Positions 1 to 9,046 of a DNA stretch of 64,000 nt are shown here, piece by piece. How positions within the stretch are numbered: the first letter of the stretch is position 1; every line of letters starts with the position of its first letter. The stretch comes from Allorhizobium ampelinum S4. GTDB lineage: Bacteria; Pseudomonadota; Alphaproteobacteria; Rhizobiales; Rhizobiaceae. Below the pieces are notes generated by a model. That model searched no databases. It had not been told where the DNA came from and saw only the letters and a list, made by a program, of their open reading frames with translations. A program made the position numbers and the translations under genes. The stretch covers positions 62,001 to 126,000 of the forward strand of contig NC_011981.1 in NCBI RefSeq assembly GCF_000016285.1, given 5' to 3'.

Positions 1-485
1 CCTAGTGGCTTTCCCGTAACGAAGCGTATTCAGTTGCACTCGTCTTGTTGCGCCTTTCATACTTCTGGCCATGCGGCCATTTCAGGTCTTGCGGGATGCC
101 CCAATATTGCGTTTATCAATCAGATATTACAAGGCTTCGGAACGGTAGAATGCCATGAAATTTCGCGATTTAGAGATAAAATCCTTTCGAAAAAAGTCGA
201 AATCTGGTCCACCTACGTGCTCATATATACGATGCTCATTGGAACGTTTCTTTCGATTTTTATGCATCCATATAAACTATGCTAATGATAGGAATAATCT
301 TGTCTATTATATAAATAAATTCAAATATTTATATTTTATATCGCAATAATTATTGGCCATTGGACTGCACTTTCGTTCAATCTTTCGTTTTAGTGTTTTT
401 CTTCTATCGTGAATAAAGGGGTGTCAGAAACAGATCGCCCGAGGCTGGCGTGTGGCTATTGGCCGAAACGATTGGGGAGCGAAGA
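1..485. other. Non-coding or unrecognised 5' flank
   Basis: About 480 bases without a gene I can support. The second half (roughly 200-400) is strongly AT-rich and probably holds the promoter of the AraC-type gene that follows. Short open frames exist at 34-285 and 155-349, but neither has a recognisable domain or a convincing ribosome binding site. Confidence 0.5.
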
Positions 486-1337
486 TTGAACGCACAGGAA
501 GAAAGATCACGTGACTGGGTATCGATCCGTCGCCCGTTCGCAAAGGCTGGTCTGGAAACGATGACGGCGCGATATATCCAGCAATCCTTTAAACCGCATG
601 CACATGATGAATATGTCATAGGGATCATTGAGGGAGGTGTTCATTCTGTTTGGTGTCGTGGCATTCATCATAACATGCCGTCAGGCACTGTGGTCACCAT
701 GCATCCAGGTGATGTCCACTATGGCAATGCGGCAATTGCCGAGGGCTGGAAGCAGCGGATGATTTACATCAGTGAAAATGAAATTGGAAAATTCATTAGC
801 GACATTGCAGGTGGAGACAAGTTTTTGCTACCTGATTTCAAACAAACGTTTCATGATCGGCCGGATCTCGCCCATTCCTTCGCGCAGTTTCATGAAGTCT
901 TGCATAGCTCACCCTTGGCATTGGCACGTGATGTTGCGCTTGATTCGATTATGCGCGTCACAATTGGTGCCTTGTCGCCAGATTTCGTGAAGGCAAAAGA
1001 CGCAAAGCAGCCGTCCGGTCGCATTGCAGATGCCGTTGAGTTCTTGCACAATCGCATCGAAGATGATGTCACGCTGGACGAACTTTGTGATGTCGCTGGT
1101 TTGAGGCGGCGGCAAACCATTGAAGCATTCAAGCGGTGTACCGGATTACCCCCGCACGCTTATCACGTTATTCAAAAAGTGAAGGCCGTCAAAACTATGC
1201 TACGTGATGGTTTTTCGGCAACCGAGGCGGCCGCACGAGCTGGATTTGCTGACCAAAGCCACATGACGCGCCACTTCGTTGGGGTGGTCGGAATGACACC
1301 TGGTGCCTACGCTCTGGATTGCCAAAAAAAATATTAA
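486..1337 (+). CDS. AraC family transcriptional regulator
   Basis: One-component transcription factor with an N-terminal cupin-like effector domain (PHAHDEYVIGIIEGG, then a GDVHYG turn) and a C-terminal AraC/XylS DNA-binding domain of two helix-turn-helix units. The first HTH is near LDELCDVAGLRRRQTIEAFK and the second near SATEAAARAGFADQSHMTRH, ending with the family signature GMTPGAYA. I prefer the TTG at 486, six bases after GGGGAG (474-479); a GTG at 450 in the same frame is the alternative. The next gene downstream, on the same strand after about 100 bp, is a DMT-type exporter, a frequent partner of regulators of this subgroup, so it may control export of a metabolite. The ligand is unknown. 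Confidence 0.85.
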   Translation: MNAQEERSRDWVSIRRPFAKAGLETMTARYIQQSFKPHAHDEYVIGIIEGGVHSVWCRGIHHNMPSGTVVTMHPGDVHYGNAAIAEGWKQRMIYISENEIGKFISDIAGGDKFLLPDFKQTFHDRPDLAHSFAQFHEVLHSSPLALARDVALDSIMRVTIGALSPDFVKAKDAKQPSGRIADAVEFLHNRIEDDVTLDELCDVAGLRRRQTIEAFKRCTGLPPHAYHVIQKVKAVKTMLRDGFSATEAAARAGFADQSHMTRHFVGVVGMTPGAYALDCQKKY

Positions 1338-1439
1338 CCCGCGTTTTCATTCTATCCGATTCATGACCGGCTCTCTTAGCTTGGTTGCGTAAAACCCGCT
1401 CATCTTGCGGGAAATGCAGTCAAAAAGGAAATCCCTATC

Positions 1440-2354
1440 GTGGTTGGGTTTAGAAATGCCTCATTATCGAGAAGACCTGTTGCTGTCTCCATGTGGGCAG
1501 ACTTGGCAGTCCTCGGGGTCGCTGTCGTGTGGGGGACTAGCTATCCCGTTGCAAAGGGAGCGCTACTATACGCTCCAGTCTTGATCCTTATTCTTTATCG
1601 CTTCCTGATCACGACGATTATCATGATGATCGTAGCGCGTCGCGAGATTGTGGCTATGTCGCGGGGAGATATTCTACGGGGATTTTTACTTGGGTCGATC
1701 CTGTTTTCAATTTTCCTTGCAGAAACCTATGGGGTCGCTTTGACGAGTGCGACGAATACGGCGCTAATCATCTCCCTTTGTGTGATCTTTACACCAATTC
1801 TGGACTACGGGTTGTCACGGAAACTTCCGCCGCCTGCCGTTATTGCGAGTGCCATCGTTTGCTGCGTTGGCGTCGGTATCTTGACCGGTGGTATAAACGC
1901 CTTCGGTGCAGGTGACTTGCTCGTTTTGGGTGCAGCAGTATTACGAGCCATTATGGTTGTCTCGACAAAGCGGCTTATGTTCGGTCGCCAGATTTCCTCT
2001 GCGGCACTCACTGCAATCCAGGGTTTTTCGGTCACAACGCTGACCTTGGTTGTCGTGATCGCTCAATTTGGTGTCGGCAGCATTGCGGTTGATGCCGATC
2101 CCCAATTTTGGTTTGCAGTCGCATTCCTTTCGCTCTTTTGCACCATCGCGGCATTCTACATACAGAATGCTGCGGTCAGGAGAACAACGCCAACGCGTGT
2201 TGGATTTCTGATGGGGACTGAGCCCTTTTTTGGCTTCCTCCTCGCACATCTTTTGCTCGCCGAACCGATCAGCGCGACAAGCGTATCGGGTGCTGCCCTC
2301 ATCCTCGCAGGGTCCTTTGCCGGAATTCTCTCCGAAAACAGGAAAAGATCATGA
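1440..2354 (+). CDS. EamA/DMT family transporter
   Basis: Inner-membrane permease of the drug/metabolite transporter superfamily with about ten hydrophobic segments arranged as two EamA repeats. The first repeat carries the typical VAVVWGTSYPVAKGAL start. The length (about 304 residues) is normal for the family. The start is a GTG at 1440 preceded by AAGGAAA; an internal ATG at 1491 would still keep all membrane segments. It lies directly downstream of the AraC-type regulator and probably exports a small metabolite or amino-acid-like compound under its control. The substrate cannot be deduced from sequence. Confidence 0.85.
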   Translation: MVGFRNASLSRRPVAVSMWADLAVLGVAVVWGTSYPVAKGALLYAPVLILILYRFLITTIIMMIVARREIVAMSRGDILRGFLLGSILFSIFLAETYGVALTSATNTALIISLCVIFTPILDYGLSRKLPPPAVIASAIVCCVGVGILTGGINAFGAGDLLVLGAAVLRAIMVVSTKRLMFGRQISSAALTAIQGFSVTTLTLVVVIAQFGVGSIAVDADPQFWFAVAFLSLFCTIAAFYIQNAAVRRTTPTRVGFLMGTEPFFGFLLAHLLLAEPISATSVSGAALILAGSFAGILSENRKRS

Positions 2355-2582
2355 ATTTCGTTATTTTCATAATTAGCGCAATGTCGTTCTTGTTTACGGT
2401 ACGAGAACAGAGAAAAGCTATAGGGCAGCCGCGACTAACCCTACGCTCATCGGCAATAGGGCGCGTTACCGCCTATCTTTGACGTCACGGAGACGGATAG
2501 GCGCAACAGGGCCGGACAGCGAATTATTTCAGCCGAGTCAATTTCGTCATGGTCAATGAGTTCTGCTGCTTCCTCCGCCTTA

Positions 2583-2613
2583 TACGAAGAGTCATTGAAA
2601 GTGACTCTTCGTA
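2583..2613. repeat. Inverted repeat / hairpin 1
   Basis: Perfect 12-base inverted repeat (TACGAAGAGTCA at 2583-2594, complement at 2602-2613) around a 7-base loop. No T-run follows immediately, so it is not a standard intrinsic terminator; it may be an operator or an RNA structure. Confidence 0.7.
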
Positions 2614-2619
2614 TTCCCT

Positions 2620-2662
2620 TTGAAAATATCTCAAGCCTCTGATGCATTTGAGATATTTTCAA
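2620..2662. repeat. Inverted repeat / hairpin 2
   Basis: Perfect 15-base inverted repeat (TTGAAAATATCTCAA at 2620-2634, complement at 2648-2662) around a 13-base loop. It lies six bases after hairpin 1. The tandem arrangement suggests a structured RNA or a regulatory site upstream of the XRE regulator. Confidence 0.7.
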
Positions 2663-2987
2663 TTTCTCAAGTCGAGGATGCGTCAGCATGTCAGAGACTT
2701 GGTATTATGCGACGCTTAAATGACAACCGCACAAGTTTTATCGGTTCACCCATCACAGCGAGAATATGAAGACAAGCAATGAAATATTGTTTTTAAAAAC
2801 TGTTCTTTTCTTAAAGCCAAAGTCAAAGAGTTACTATTTTGCGCGCTGATTGACAGCCTAAGACTACACAAAATGATTGATTTTTCGCGTTGCATAACCG
2901 CGGACAAATTAACAACGGAGGAAGGCACTAACGTCACTTTCCTAAGCCGTGGCAACGTTTTACCTGCGCAATCCTATTGGAGATTAT

Positions 2988-3404
2988 ATGTCCTATAAAG
3001 TACATATTAAGGCATCGGATGTAATAGATGTTCATGTCGGCTGCCGTATCCGTTTACAGCGTGTGCTCAAGGGAATGAGTCAGAAGGCGCTCGCCGAAGG
3101 GGTCGGTGTAACCTTTCAACAGGTCCAGAAATACGAAACTGGCACAAATCGGATTGGCTCAAGCCGGCTTCAGGCCGTCGCCAGAATTCTCAGTGTCCCT
3201 GTCGCGTTCTTTTTCGAGGATGGCCCTCAGAGTTCTTCCCCTTCGCAATTGCCCGAGGCCGGCATCGGCAAGGAAATCACGCGGTTTATTCGTTCAGAGG
3301 AGGGGTTGGCCCTCAATCTTGCTTTCACAAAAATCCAGGATGCCAATGTCAGGCGAAAGGTCATCGGACTGGTGAAGACGCTGGCAAAAGAGCATGCAGA
3401 GTGA
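2988..3404 (+). CDS. XRE family (Cro/C1-type HTH) regulator
   Basis: Small DNA-binding protein (about 138 residues). The HTH_3 domain occupies roughly residues 15-70: GCRIRLQRVLKGMSQKALAE, then GVTFQQVQKYETGTNRIG and LQAVARILSVPVAFFF, the standard five-helix lambda-repressor-like fold. The C-terminal half is short, with no sensor domain. The ATG at 2988 follows GGAGA (2979-2983). This arrangement (HTH plus a short tail ending in KTLAKEHAE) is common among rhizobial orphan regulators. It sits alone, just upstream of an IS6 element, so its target operon is unknown. Confidence 0.85.
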   Translation: MSYKVHIKASDVIDVHVGCRIRLQRVLKGMSQKALAEGVGVTFQQVQKYETGTNRIGSSRLQAVARILSVPVAFFFEDGPQSSSPSQLPEAGIGKEITRFIRSEEGLALNLAFTKIQDANVRRKVIGLVKTLAKEHAE

Positions 3405-3470
3405 GACCGGAATGCGTGCCCAGATGATTGCCGCGAATACGCTGATGGCTTGCTCGGCTGCATCCGAAAG

Positions 3471-4289
3471 GGCACCGTAAAGTTAAAGAACTACGGCCAA
3501 AGCTGGCACTCGCCGCTTCCTCTCACGCAGCCTGCAGGCGCGCGAATTCACTCCACATTTGCATGGCTGCGGTTCTCAGTTCACGGTGATGGTGGGACAG
3601 GATATCGTGGCGTGGAATGTGGAAGAGATTTGCGACCGGGTCATGGATGGAGACGAAACGCTGGAGATGTCGAGCTGATTTGAAGCCCTTCATGATGCGC
3701 TCTCGCCGTCGTGTCGGTTGATGTGAATTCTCCGCCCGGTTATTCAATCCCTTGTGTGAACGGTGTTCGACGCCGGGCATGATGTCGCGTTTGGCCGCGC
3801 CGTAGGATCCGAGTTTGTCGATCATCATCACTCTCGGTGCTTGACCCTGTCCTTTCAGAAGCTTTCGTATCAGACGTTTGGCGGCCTTGGTATTAGGGCG
3901 GCTCTGCACCAGCACATCGAGAACGAAGCCATCCTGATCGACGGCTCGCCACAGCCAGTGCTTCTTGCCGCCTATGGAGATGACGACTTCATCGAGATAC
4001 CATTTGTCGCCAAGCTTTCCGGCTGAACGCCGCCGGATTTCATTGGCAAAGCGGCGACCGAATTTCTCGGCCCAAAGGCGGACTGTCTGGTGCGAGACAA
4101 TAATCCCGCGCGCCGCCAGTAAGTCTTCGACCATCCGCAAGCTGAGCGGGAAACGAAGATAAAGCCAGACGACATGAGCAATCACTTCAGCTGGGAACCG
4201 GTGGCGGCGATAAAGGGGATCACGAACGGTTTGGGTCATGTCGCAAAAATCGCACACGCCAATCGCCGCGGGGTTAACGTTACGATGCC
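3471..4289 (-). mobile_element. IS6 family insertion sequence, apparently complete
   Basis: About 819 bp bounded by imperfect terminal inverted repeats: GGCACCGTAAAGTTAA at 3471 and, on the other strand, GGCATCGTAACGTTAA ending at 4289 (14 of 16 match). It contains one intact transposase gene on the minus strand. The 8-bp flanks (TCCGAAAG and TGCGTTCG) do not match, so no target duplication is visible, as is usual after IS6-type recombination. A relic with the same terminal repeat lies at 32060. Confidence 0.85.
3523..4257 (-). CDS. IS6 family transposase
   Basis: DDE transposase of 244 residues, full length for the family. It begins with the conserved YRRHRFPAEVIAHVVWLY block and HTH region. 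The catalytic triad is visible: Asp in WYLDEV, Asp in MMIDKLGSYG and Glu in NNRAENSHQP. No frameshift or stop is seen, so this is the copy in the window most likely to be active. An alternative start six codons downstream (MTQTVRD) would not affect any domain. Confidence 0.95.
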   Translation of the reverse strand: MCDFCDMTQTVRDPLYRRHRFPAEVIAHVVWLYLRFPLSLRMVEDLLAARGIIVSHQTVRLWAEKFGRRFANEIRRRSAGKLGDKWYLDEVVISIGGKKHWLWRAVDQDGFVLDVLVQSRPNTKAAKRLIRKLLKGQGQAPRVMMIDKLGSYGAAKRDIMPGVEHRSHKGLNNRAENSHQPTRRRERIMKGFKSARHLQRFVSIHDPVANLFHIPRHDILSHHHRELRTAAMQMWSEFARLQAA

Positions 4290-4566
4290 TGCGTTCGGCC
4301 TTAGCGTGTTTGTGAGGACAGACCTTGTTCCAGCCCCGAGATGCTATGTGGCCAAATGATGGGTGAGAATAAAGCGCGCTTCAGGAGTGCCATCGCAGAC
4401 ATCATAAGCGGCTCCTGCCGATCAACTGCATCATCGCGACGGCAGTTAATCTGAGAATTTTCCCGGGCAGGTTCTCACGTTAAATACCAAACCGGCTAGA
4501 AGCACCCGCATCCTCAGGGTTCACTGCCAACCGACAACTCTTGGTGATTTTGGTAAACAATTCCAA

Positions 4567-5739
4567 CTACGCCTTGGCCACGCTGCGCCTGTAGGCCTCG
4601 AAAGTGATCGCCATAATTAAGATGATAGGTACGGTCGCAGAAAAGGCGGTCGTTACCCCGAACCGATCGGACAAAGCGCCCAGAGCAAAAGACGCGACCT
4701 GCCCCCCGAGAGTCAGAGAGACAACCATCAGCATAGACAGAGCAGCACTGGATGAAGGATTATGATCCATAGCGCGCCCCAGGAAGATTGGAAAAAGACC
4801 CCCGATGCCGGCGCCGAGGATAACATTTCCAAGCAACATCAAGGGCGCAGTGGCTGCTATAATGACAATCGTTTCTCCGACAAGGGCAAGCAAAAGCATC
4901 GTTCTTTGAATGGCTACGGATCGCACAGCGCCATCGAACCAGATGACGAAGACTCTGGAGGCGATCATGCCAGCGGTAAAGGCCGACAAGCCGAACCGTG
5001 CCAGGTCCTGCGGCAATCCTTCTTCCAGCGCGTAGCTTACGAACCAAACATTTTGTGTCCACTCGGTCGCGCCGAGGGCAAAACTAGCGATGGCGAGCGA
5101 AACGAGACTGGCGAGAGGTAAGATGTTGAGACCGGTGCGAGCATCCATGGTACTATCAGCACGTTCATGGAACACTTCTGCATTTCGACCAAGGAGTTGA
5201 AGAGCGAATAACCCGGTTATCAACGTGAAGCCAAAGGTGAGGAGCAAATAGAAGCTCTGCCAACTTATTTTCCAAGAAAGAACCGCCACGATTAAGAGCG
5301 GTGCAGCCATGTTGCCAACACTGAAAACAACGTCGAGGACCGCCAGCGCCGATGACCGACGATCGACAAAGAGTTCACCAAACAGTGTATGAGACGCCGT
5401 AAAGATCGCGCCGCCACACAGACCCAGTGCAAGATAAATTGCATAAAAAAGACTTGGCACTGTGGCTGTAAACTGTAGCAACGAGAAGACGGCGGTCAGA
5501 GCTGAAAGGAGCGTCAGAACAATGATCGTACCGTAGGCTCTGAGGAGGCGTTCAGCGGCGAAGGACCCGACGCTGAATCCGATCGACCAGATTACGAAGA
5601 CCATGCCCGCCATGAAGGGCGATAGCGAAAAGGTCTCCATGGCATTAGGGAGAAGTGCGCCAATAGAGACGCCCAGCATACCCCAGAAGAAAAATGATAT
5701 GCTGGCCGATACTCCAAGCAGTAAACGATTATTGGTCAA
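4567..5739 (-). CDS. MFS transporter
   Basis: Major facilitator superfamily permease of 390 residues with about twelve hydrophobic segments; the YbjJ/AraJ-like pattern (FWGMLGVSIGALLPNAMETF at the N-terminus) suits a sugar or small-metabolite exporter or importer. Its start overlaps the end of the upstream alcohol dehydrogenase gene by 11 bases, so the two are co-transcribed and probably translationally coupled. The substrate is unknown; coupling to a dehydrogenase suggests transport of a polyol or related alcohol. Confidence 0.85.
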   Translation of the reverse strand: MTNNRLLLGVSASISFFFWGMLGVSIGALLPNAMETFSLSPFMAGMVFVIWSIGFSVGSFAAERLLRAYGTIIVLTLLSALTAVFSLLQFTATVPSLFYAIYLALGLCGGAIFTASHTLFGELFVDRRSSALAVLDVVFSVGNMAAPLLIVAVLSWKISWQSFYLLLTFGFTLITGLFALQLLGRNAEVFHERADSTMDARTGLNILPLASLVSLAIASFALGATEWTQNVWFVSYALEEGLPQDLARFGLSAFTAGMIASRVFVIWFDGAVRSVAIQRTMLLLALVGETIVIIAATAPLMLLGNVILGAGIGGLFPIFLGRAMDHNPSSSAALSMLMVVSLTLGGQVASFALGALSDRFGVTTAFSATVPIILIMAITFEAYRRSVAKA

Positions 5740-6790
5740 AGTGAATTACCGTCTTGAGATGAGGAGTTGTGTAATATTCGGCGAAGAACTGAATGACCTC
5801 CTGCGGACGCCAAAAGGACATATGGTTCGTCATCATCCAGCCCGGATCGATAATCCGTCGGAGCAACAGTTCCTTTGCGGTCTTCATGACGAATGCCGTC
5901 TTGTACATCGGAAAATGGTCAACGTCGAAAGCGGCCGAGGCAAGCGTAATGCCCTTCGCTAGCAGCAACCATGTATCGAATTGCTGGAGCGTCTGGGACG
6001 CACCATAGAGTACATATTTGGAACCCGGCTTGGCAGCCCGCATCGCCGCGCGACGAGGGCATGAGTCTGCTTCTATGTTGACCAAAGGCGGTAGAGCGTC
6101 AAACACATAATCAAATGCATCGTCATCCGACTCTCGTAACTCTTCTGCAGAACCGAATACGAAATTTGCATACTGGCTTCGCGCAATTTCCTGGCGTGCC
6201 TGATTGCGTTCAAGAACAGCAACCGACTTCGTTGCATAGAGGGTCTGCAATATAGCGCCGGCGATCGCACCGCACGGTCCACCGCCAAGAACTAACACTC
6301 GGTTTCCAACGGCGGGTGGATGGGTAAGGATCGATCTCAAGACCGCTGTAATCGGCTCGATCAGGGGCGCATCACTGTCCGAGATCTCGTCTGGAAGCGT
6401 AATCGCCGCCGCCCGTTCATCATCTTTGAAAAAGCGGCCTGTCTTGAAAGGTGATGATCGCAGATCTCCGGCGAAAAGGGGACGCAAAGCCCGGTATTCT
6501 GCCATCCCGCCGAAATCTGTTTGGCCGAAATAAGCAAGGCGTTGTCCTTGGAGGGAGGACGGGCATTCGGGACCGACATCAACGACGATACCGCTATATT
6601 CGTGGCCAAGGATCACCGGGTAGTCCTCGGCAAGGAGATTGCCATGATAATGCGAGATGTCAGTAGAACAAATCGAGACGGCCGATGTCTTAAGCAGAAC
6701 GCCATCTACAGGGGTCTCTGGCACTTGGCGCTGTGAGATCGAGAGCCGATTAGGGCCGTTGAGTTCGATGACTTGCATAGTAGTTGACAT
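5729..6790 (-). CDS. Zinc-type alcohol dehydrogenase family protein (MDR)
   Basis: Medium-chain dehydrogenase/reductase of about 353 residues. The N-terminal GroES-like domain has the catalytic-zinc cysteine (SICSTDISHYHG) and GHEYSGIVVDVG; the Rossmann domain has VLVLGGGPCGAIAG. The usual four-cysteine structural zinc lobe is absent: the segment after GQRLAYFG has no cysteines. The chosen start (6790) follows AAGGAG at a good distance; a longer in-frame extension to 6925 lacks a ribosome binding site. It is the first gene of a two-gene operon with the MFS transporter. Probable role: NAD(P)-dependent oxidation of a polyol or sugar alcohol, substrate unproven. Confidence 0.85.
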   Translation of the reverse strand: MSTTMQVIELNGPNRLSISQRQVPETPVDGVLLKTSAVSICSTDISHYHGNLLAEDYPVILGHEYSGIVVDVGPECPSSLQGQRLAYFGQTDFGGMAEYRALRPLFAGDLRSSPFKTGRFFKDDERAAAITLPDEISDSDAPLIEPITAVLRSILTHPPAVGNRVLVLGGGPCGAIAGAILQTLYATKSVAVLERNQARQEIARSQYANFVFGSAEELRESDDDAFDYVFDALPPLVNIEADSCPRRAAMRAAKPGSKYVLYGASQTLQQFDTWLLLAKGITLASAAFDVDHFPMYKTAFVMKTAKELLLRRIIDPGWMMTNHMSFWRPQEVIQFFAEYYTTPHLKTVIHFDQ

Positions 6791-7236
6791 TGAGGAACTC
6801 CTTTTTGGGAAAAAATTTCCTTGGATGTCCATCATGTGTGCGATCTCTCTTGGATCGCTTCTAGTGCAGTGCAATATCTGGGGAGATGGGTGCAGCCTAG
6901 GAGATTTCAAGCCCCAGGTAATCAACTTTTGATAGACTGTCGAATAACCCGCTGTAGTTGAATATCATTTTCAGATGAACGGCTATGCTTCAAGGCGATT
7001 TCGGCTGGGGGACGACCTCCACCAGAGGAGCACAATTGACGTCTAGCTCTTCAAGGATCCACCATGCACTAGGTGTTTGGTCCCAACATATGGAGGGGCA
7101 ATGCCTTAGCGTAACCAACAGACTGCAGGCTTTTGTTTTAGAATATATTTTTCTATCGGGGTCATTGGTTCGGTTCCCATCAAGGCGAGACAACTCGGGC
7201 TGAACGAGGCGTGGACGAATCCACGCCTCATGTTGC
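6791..7236. other. Intergenic region, nothing recognised
   Basis: About 450 bases between two minus-strand operons. It should hold the promoter of the alcohol dehydrogenase/MFS operon at the right-hand side of that gene and the end of the RraA-like gene. No RNA gene, IS end or convincing small ORF was seen. Confidence 0.4.
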
Positions 7237-7911
7237 TTAGGCTTCGATAACACAGCCGAGCCGCGTGAGAGACGCGTCGACCCAGGCGCGGTCGTTCTTC
7301 CCGAGCTTAATGTTTTCCATCTGCTTTATTTCTGCCGCGTGCTTCTTCGATGCGGCTTCGAATACAGTCTCGACCGAGGACAGCGGGACCGACAGAAGGC
7401 CATCAGCGTCGCCGCAGATGAGGTCGCCCGGCTCGATGACCATGCCGTTGATGGCGATAGGCACGTTCACTTCGCCCGGGCCATCCTTGTAGGGGCCGCG
7501 GTGGGTGACACCTGCTGCAAAGACGGGGAATGATCCGGCCAGCAGTTCTTCGCTGTCGCGGATGGCGCCGAAAATAACGATGCCGCCGAGACCGCGCTGC
7601 GCTGCATGCGCAACCATCAATTCGCCGATGATCGCATTGCTGAGGTCACCACCAGCATCAACGACGACGATGTCACCGGGCTCGGCAATGTCGAGTGCCT
7701 TGTGGACCATCAGGTTGTCGCCGGGGCGCGCTTTGACCGTCACGGCGGCGCCCACCATTCTCGGGCCCGTATAGAACGGGCGCAGCGGCGCGCCGCCCGC
7801 TGTCATACGGGACATGACATCGCTCACATTGGCGACAGGCAGAGTTCTGAATTTCTCCACCCATTCCGCGCAGACATTTTGCTTACGCTTGCATACTCTG
7901 AAACCCAACAT
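7237..7911 (-). CDS. RraA-like protein (HMG/CHA aldolase-type or oxaloacetate decarboxylase-type)
   Basis: Member of the RraA/DlpA superfamily (about 224 residues), which includes class II 4-hydroxy-4-methyl-2-oxoglutarate/4-carboxy-4-hydroxy-2-oxoadipate aldolases and related decarboxylases that use a divalent metal. The key block GELMVAHAAQRGLGGIVIFG followed by AIRDSEEL supplies the substrate-binding Arg and metal-binding Asp; ICGDADGLLSVP is the other hallmark. It lies 30 bases downstream of the hydroxyacid dehydrogenase on the same strand, so they likely form one operon controlled by the divergent IclR regulator. Probable role: C-C cleavage or decarboxylation of a branched 2-oxo or hydroxy diacid. 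It is probably not an RNase E inhibitor despite the family name. Confidence 0.85.
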   Translation of the reverse strand: MLGFRVCKRKQNVCAEWVEKFRTLPVANVSDVMSRMTAGGAPLRPFYTGPRMVGAAVTVKARPGDNLMVHKALDIAEPGDIVVVDAGGDLSNAIIGELMVAHAAQRGLGGIVIFGAIRDSEELLAGSFPVFAAGVTHRGPYKDGPGEVNVPIAINGMVIEPGDLICGDADGLLSVPLSSVETVFEAASKKHAAEIKQMENIKLGKNDRAWVDASLTRLGCVIEA

Positions 7912-7941
7912 TTCGATTCCTCCGTTTTCAAATTTGGTGGT

Positions 7942-8964
7942 TTAGTTCTGGGCGAGGTTCTGGTTGGCGAGTGCCCGACGATCAAAGGGCGCGCCGGTGA
8001 GGACATCGACGATGTGCTGCGCGCTCTGTAGCGCCATGTTCCTCAGCGCTGATCGGCTTGCCCCGCCCACGTGAGGGGTGGCGATCAGGTTTGGCAGCGC
8101 CCAGAACGGGTGATCGGCAGCCGGTGGTTCCTGCTCGAAACTGTCGAGTGCCGCACCTGCGATGCTGCCGTCCTTCAGTGCATCCAGAAGAGCCGCCTCA
8201 TCGATGACGGCGCCGCGCGACGTGTTGACGATGAAGGCCGTGGATTTCATCACCTTCAGCCGCTCGGCATTGATGAGGTGATGGGTCTGCGGTGTCAGCG
8301 GGCAATGCAGGCTGACGATATCGCTTTGCGCGAGGATGTCCGACAGGTCGCGGCTCACGCGCGTGCCATCTGCGTCCTCCGCAAACGGGTCGTATGCGAT
8401 GGTTTCCATACCGAGGCCTTGCGCAAGTTTCGCCGTCCTGCGCCCGATCTCGCCAAAACCGATGATGCCGAAGCAGGCGCCCGCGAGGTCGCGTCCGACA
8501 TATTTCGTCTTCGGCCAAGCGCCGCCCTTCACGGTGTCGCTCAGGCTGCCGATGTCTTTCATCAGCGTCACGGACAGGGTGATCGCAAGTTCTGCGACCG
8601 ACTGTGCGTTAGCGGCGAGGGCGCGCAGAACCGGGATGTTGTGGGAAGTGGCGGCGTCGAGATCGATATTGTCCACGCCGCTGCCGTGTTTTGCGATCAC
8701 TCGAAGACGGGAGGAAGACGCGATGACCTGATCGTTTATCTGGCCTTGTCTGACGAGGATCGCATCAACCGCGTGTGTTTTGGCGATCTCAGCGAGATTT
8801 TCCGAGCCGCTGTAGCCATCCGCATAAACGATCTCGATTGCATGTCGTTTAAGAAGTTCTGTTGCTTCAGGTGCCAATTCCGCCCCAGTCACAAGAACTT
8901 TGAGACCTCTCGCAATCGCCGTTGATAGGTTTGCAGCAGCTTCCGCTGCATTGATTTTGTTCAC
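7942..8964 (-). CDS. D-isomer specific 2-hydroxyacid dehydrogenase
   Basis: NAD-dependent dehydrogenase of the SerA/formate-dehydrogenase-like superfamily (about 340 residues). The nucleotide-binding loop is FGIIGFGEIGRRTAKLAQGLGM, written here as the GxGxxG motif near residue 165. The catalytic Arg (VNTSRGAVIDE), Glu and His (TPHVGGASRSA) of the family are visible. No C-terminal ACT domain is present, so it is not a full-length classical serine-pathway SerA. It is transcribed divergently from the IclR gene across the palindromic operator at 9047-9077. Probable role: interconversion of a 2-oxo acid and D-2-hydroxy acid within the pathway fed by the adjacent TTT importer. Confidence 0.85.
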   Translation of the reverse strand: MNKINAAEAAANLSTAIARGLKVLVTGAELAPEATELLKRHAIEIVYADGYSGSENLAEIAKTHAVDAILVRQGQINDQVIASSSRLRVIAKHGSGVDNIDLDAATSHNIPVLRALAANAQSVAELAITLSVTLMKDIGSLSDTVKGGAWPKTKYVGRDLAGACFGIIGFGEIGRRTAKLAQGLGMETIAYDPFAEDADGTRVSRDLSDILAQSDIVSLHCPLTPQTHHLINAERLKVMKSTAFIVNTSRGAVIDEAALLDALKDGSIAGAALDSFEQEPPAADHPFWALPNLIATPHVGGASRSALRNMALQSAQHIVDVLTGAPFDRRALANQNLAQN

Positions 8965-9046
8965 TAAACCCTCCCGAACTCCGGTGCGTCGCCTGACAGG
9001 TAAGCGACGGTTGACGAATCCTTATTATCGGTTATTGTACTAGATG

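Larger units (their letters stand above)
2355..2987. other. Intergenic region with two strong hairpins
   Basis: About 630 bases without a supported gene. A frame on the minus strand (2447-2689) overlaps both inverted repeats and has no recognisable domain, so I do not call it. The notable content is the pair of adjacent perfect inverted repeats listed separately. Confidence 0.5.

Noticed and set aside
34..349. Small ORFs at the left window edge
   Set aside because: No ribosome binding site, no recognisable domain and overlapping frames in AT-rich DNA.
3471..4289. Composite transposon between the IS6 copy at 3.5 kb and the related relic at 32.06 kb
   Set aside because: They share a terminal-repeat type, but 28 kb of varied genes, several other IS elements and regulators lie between, and the second copy is only a fragment, so a single transposable unit is not supported.
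8071..8925. Open frame of 284 codons on the plus strand inside the hydroxyacid dehydrogenase region
   Set aside because: Antisense shadow of an unambiguous dehydrogenase gene on the minus strand.
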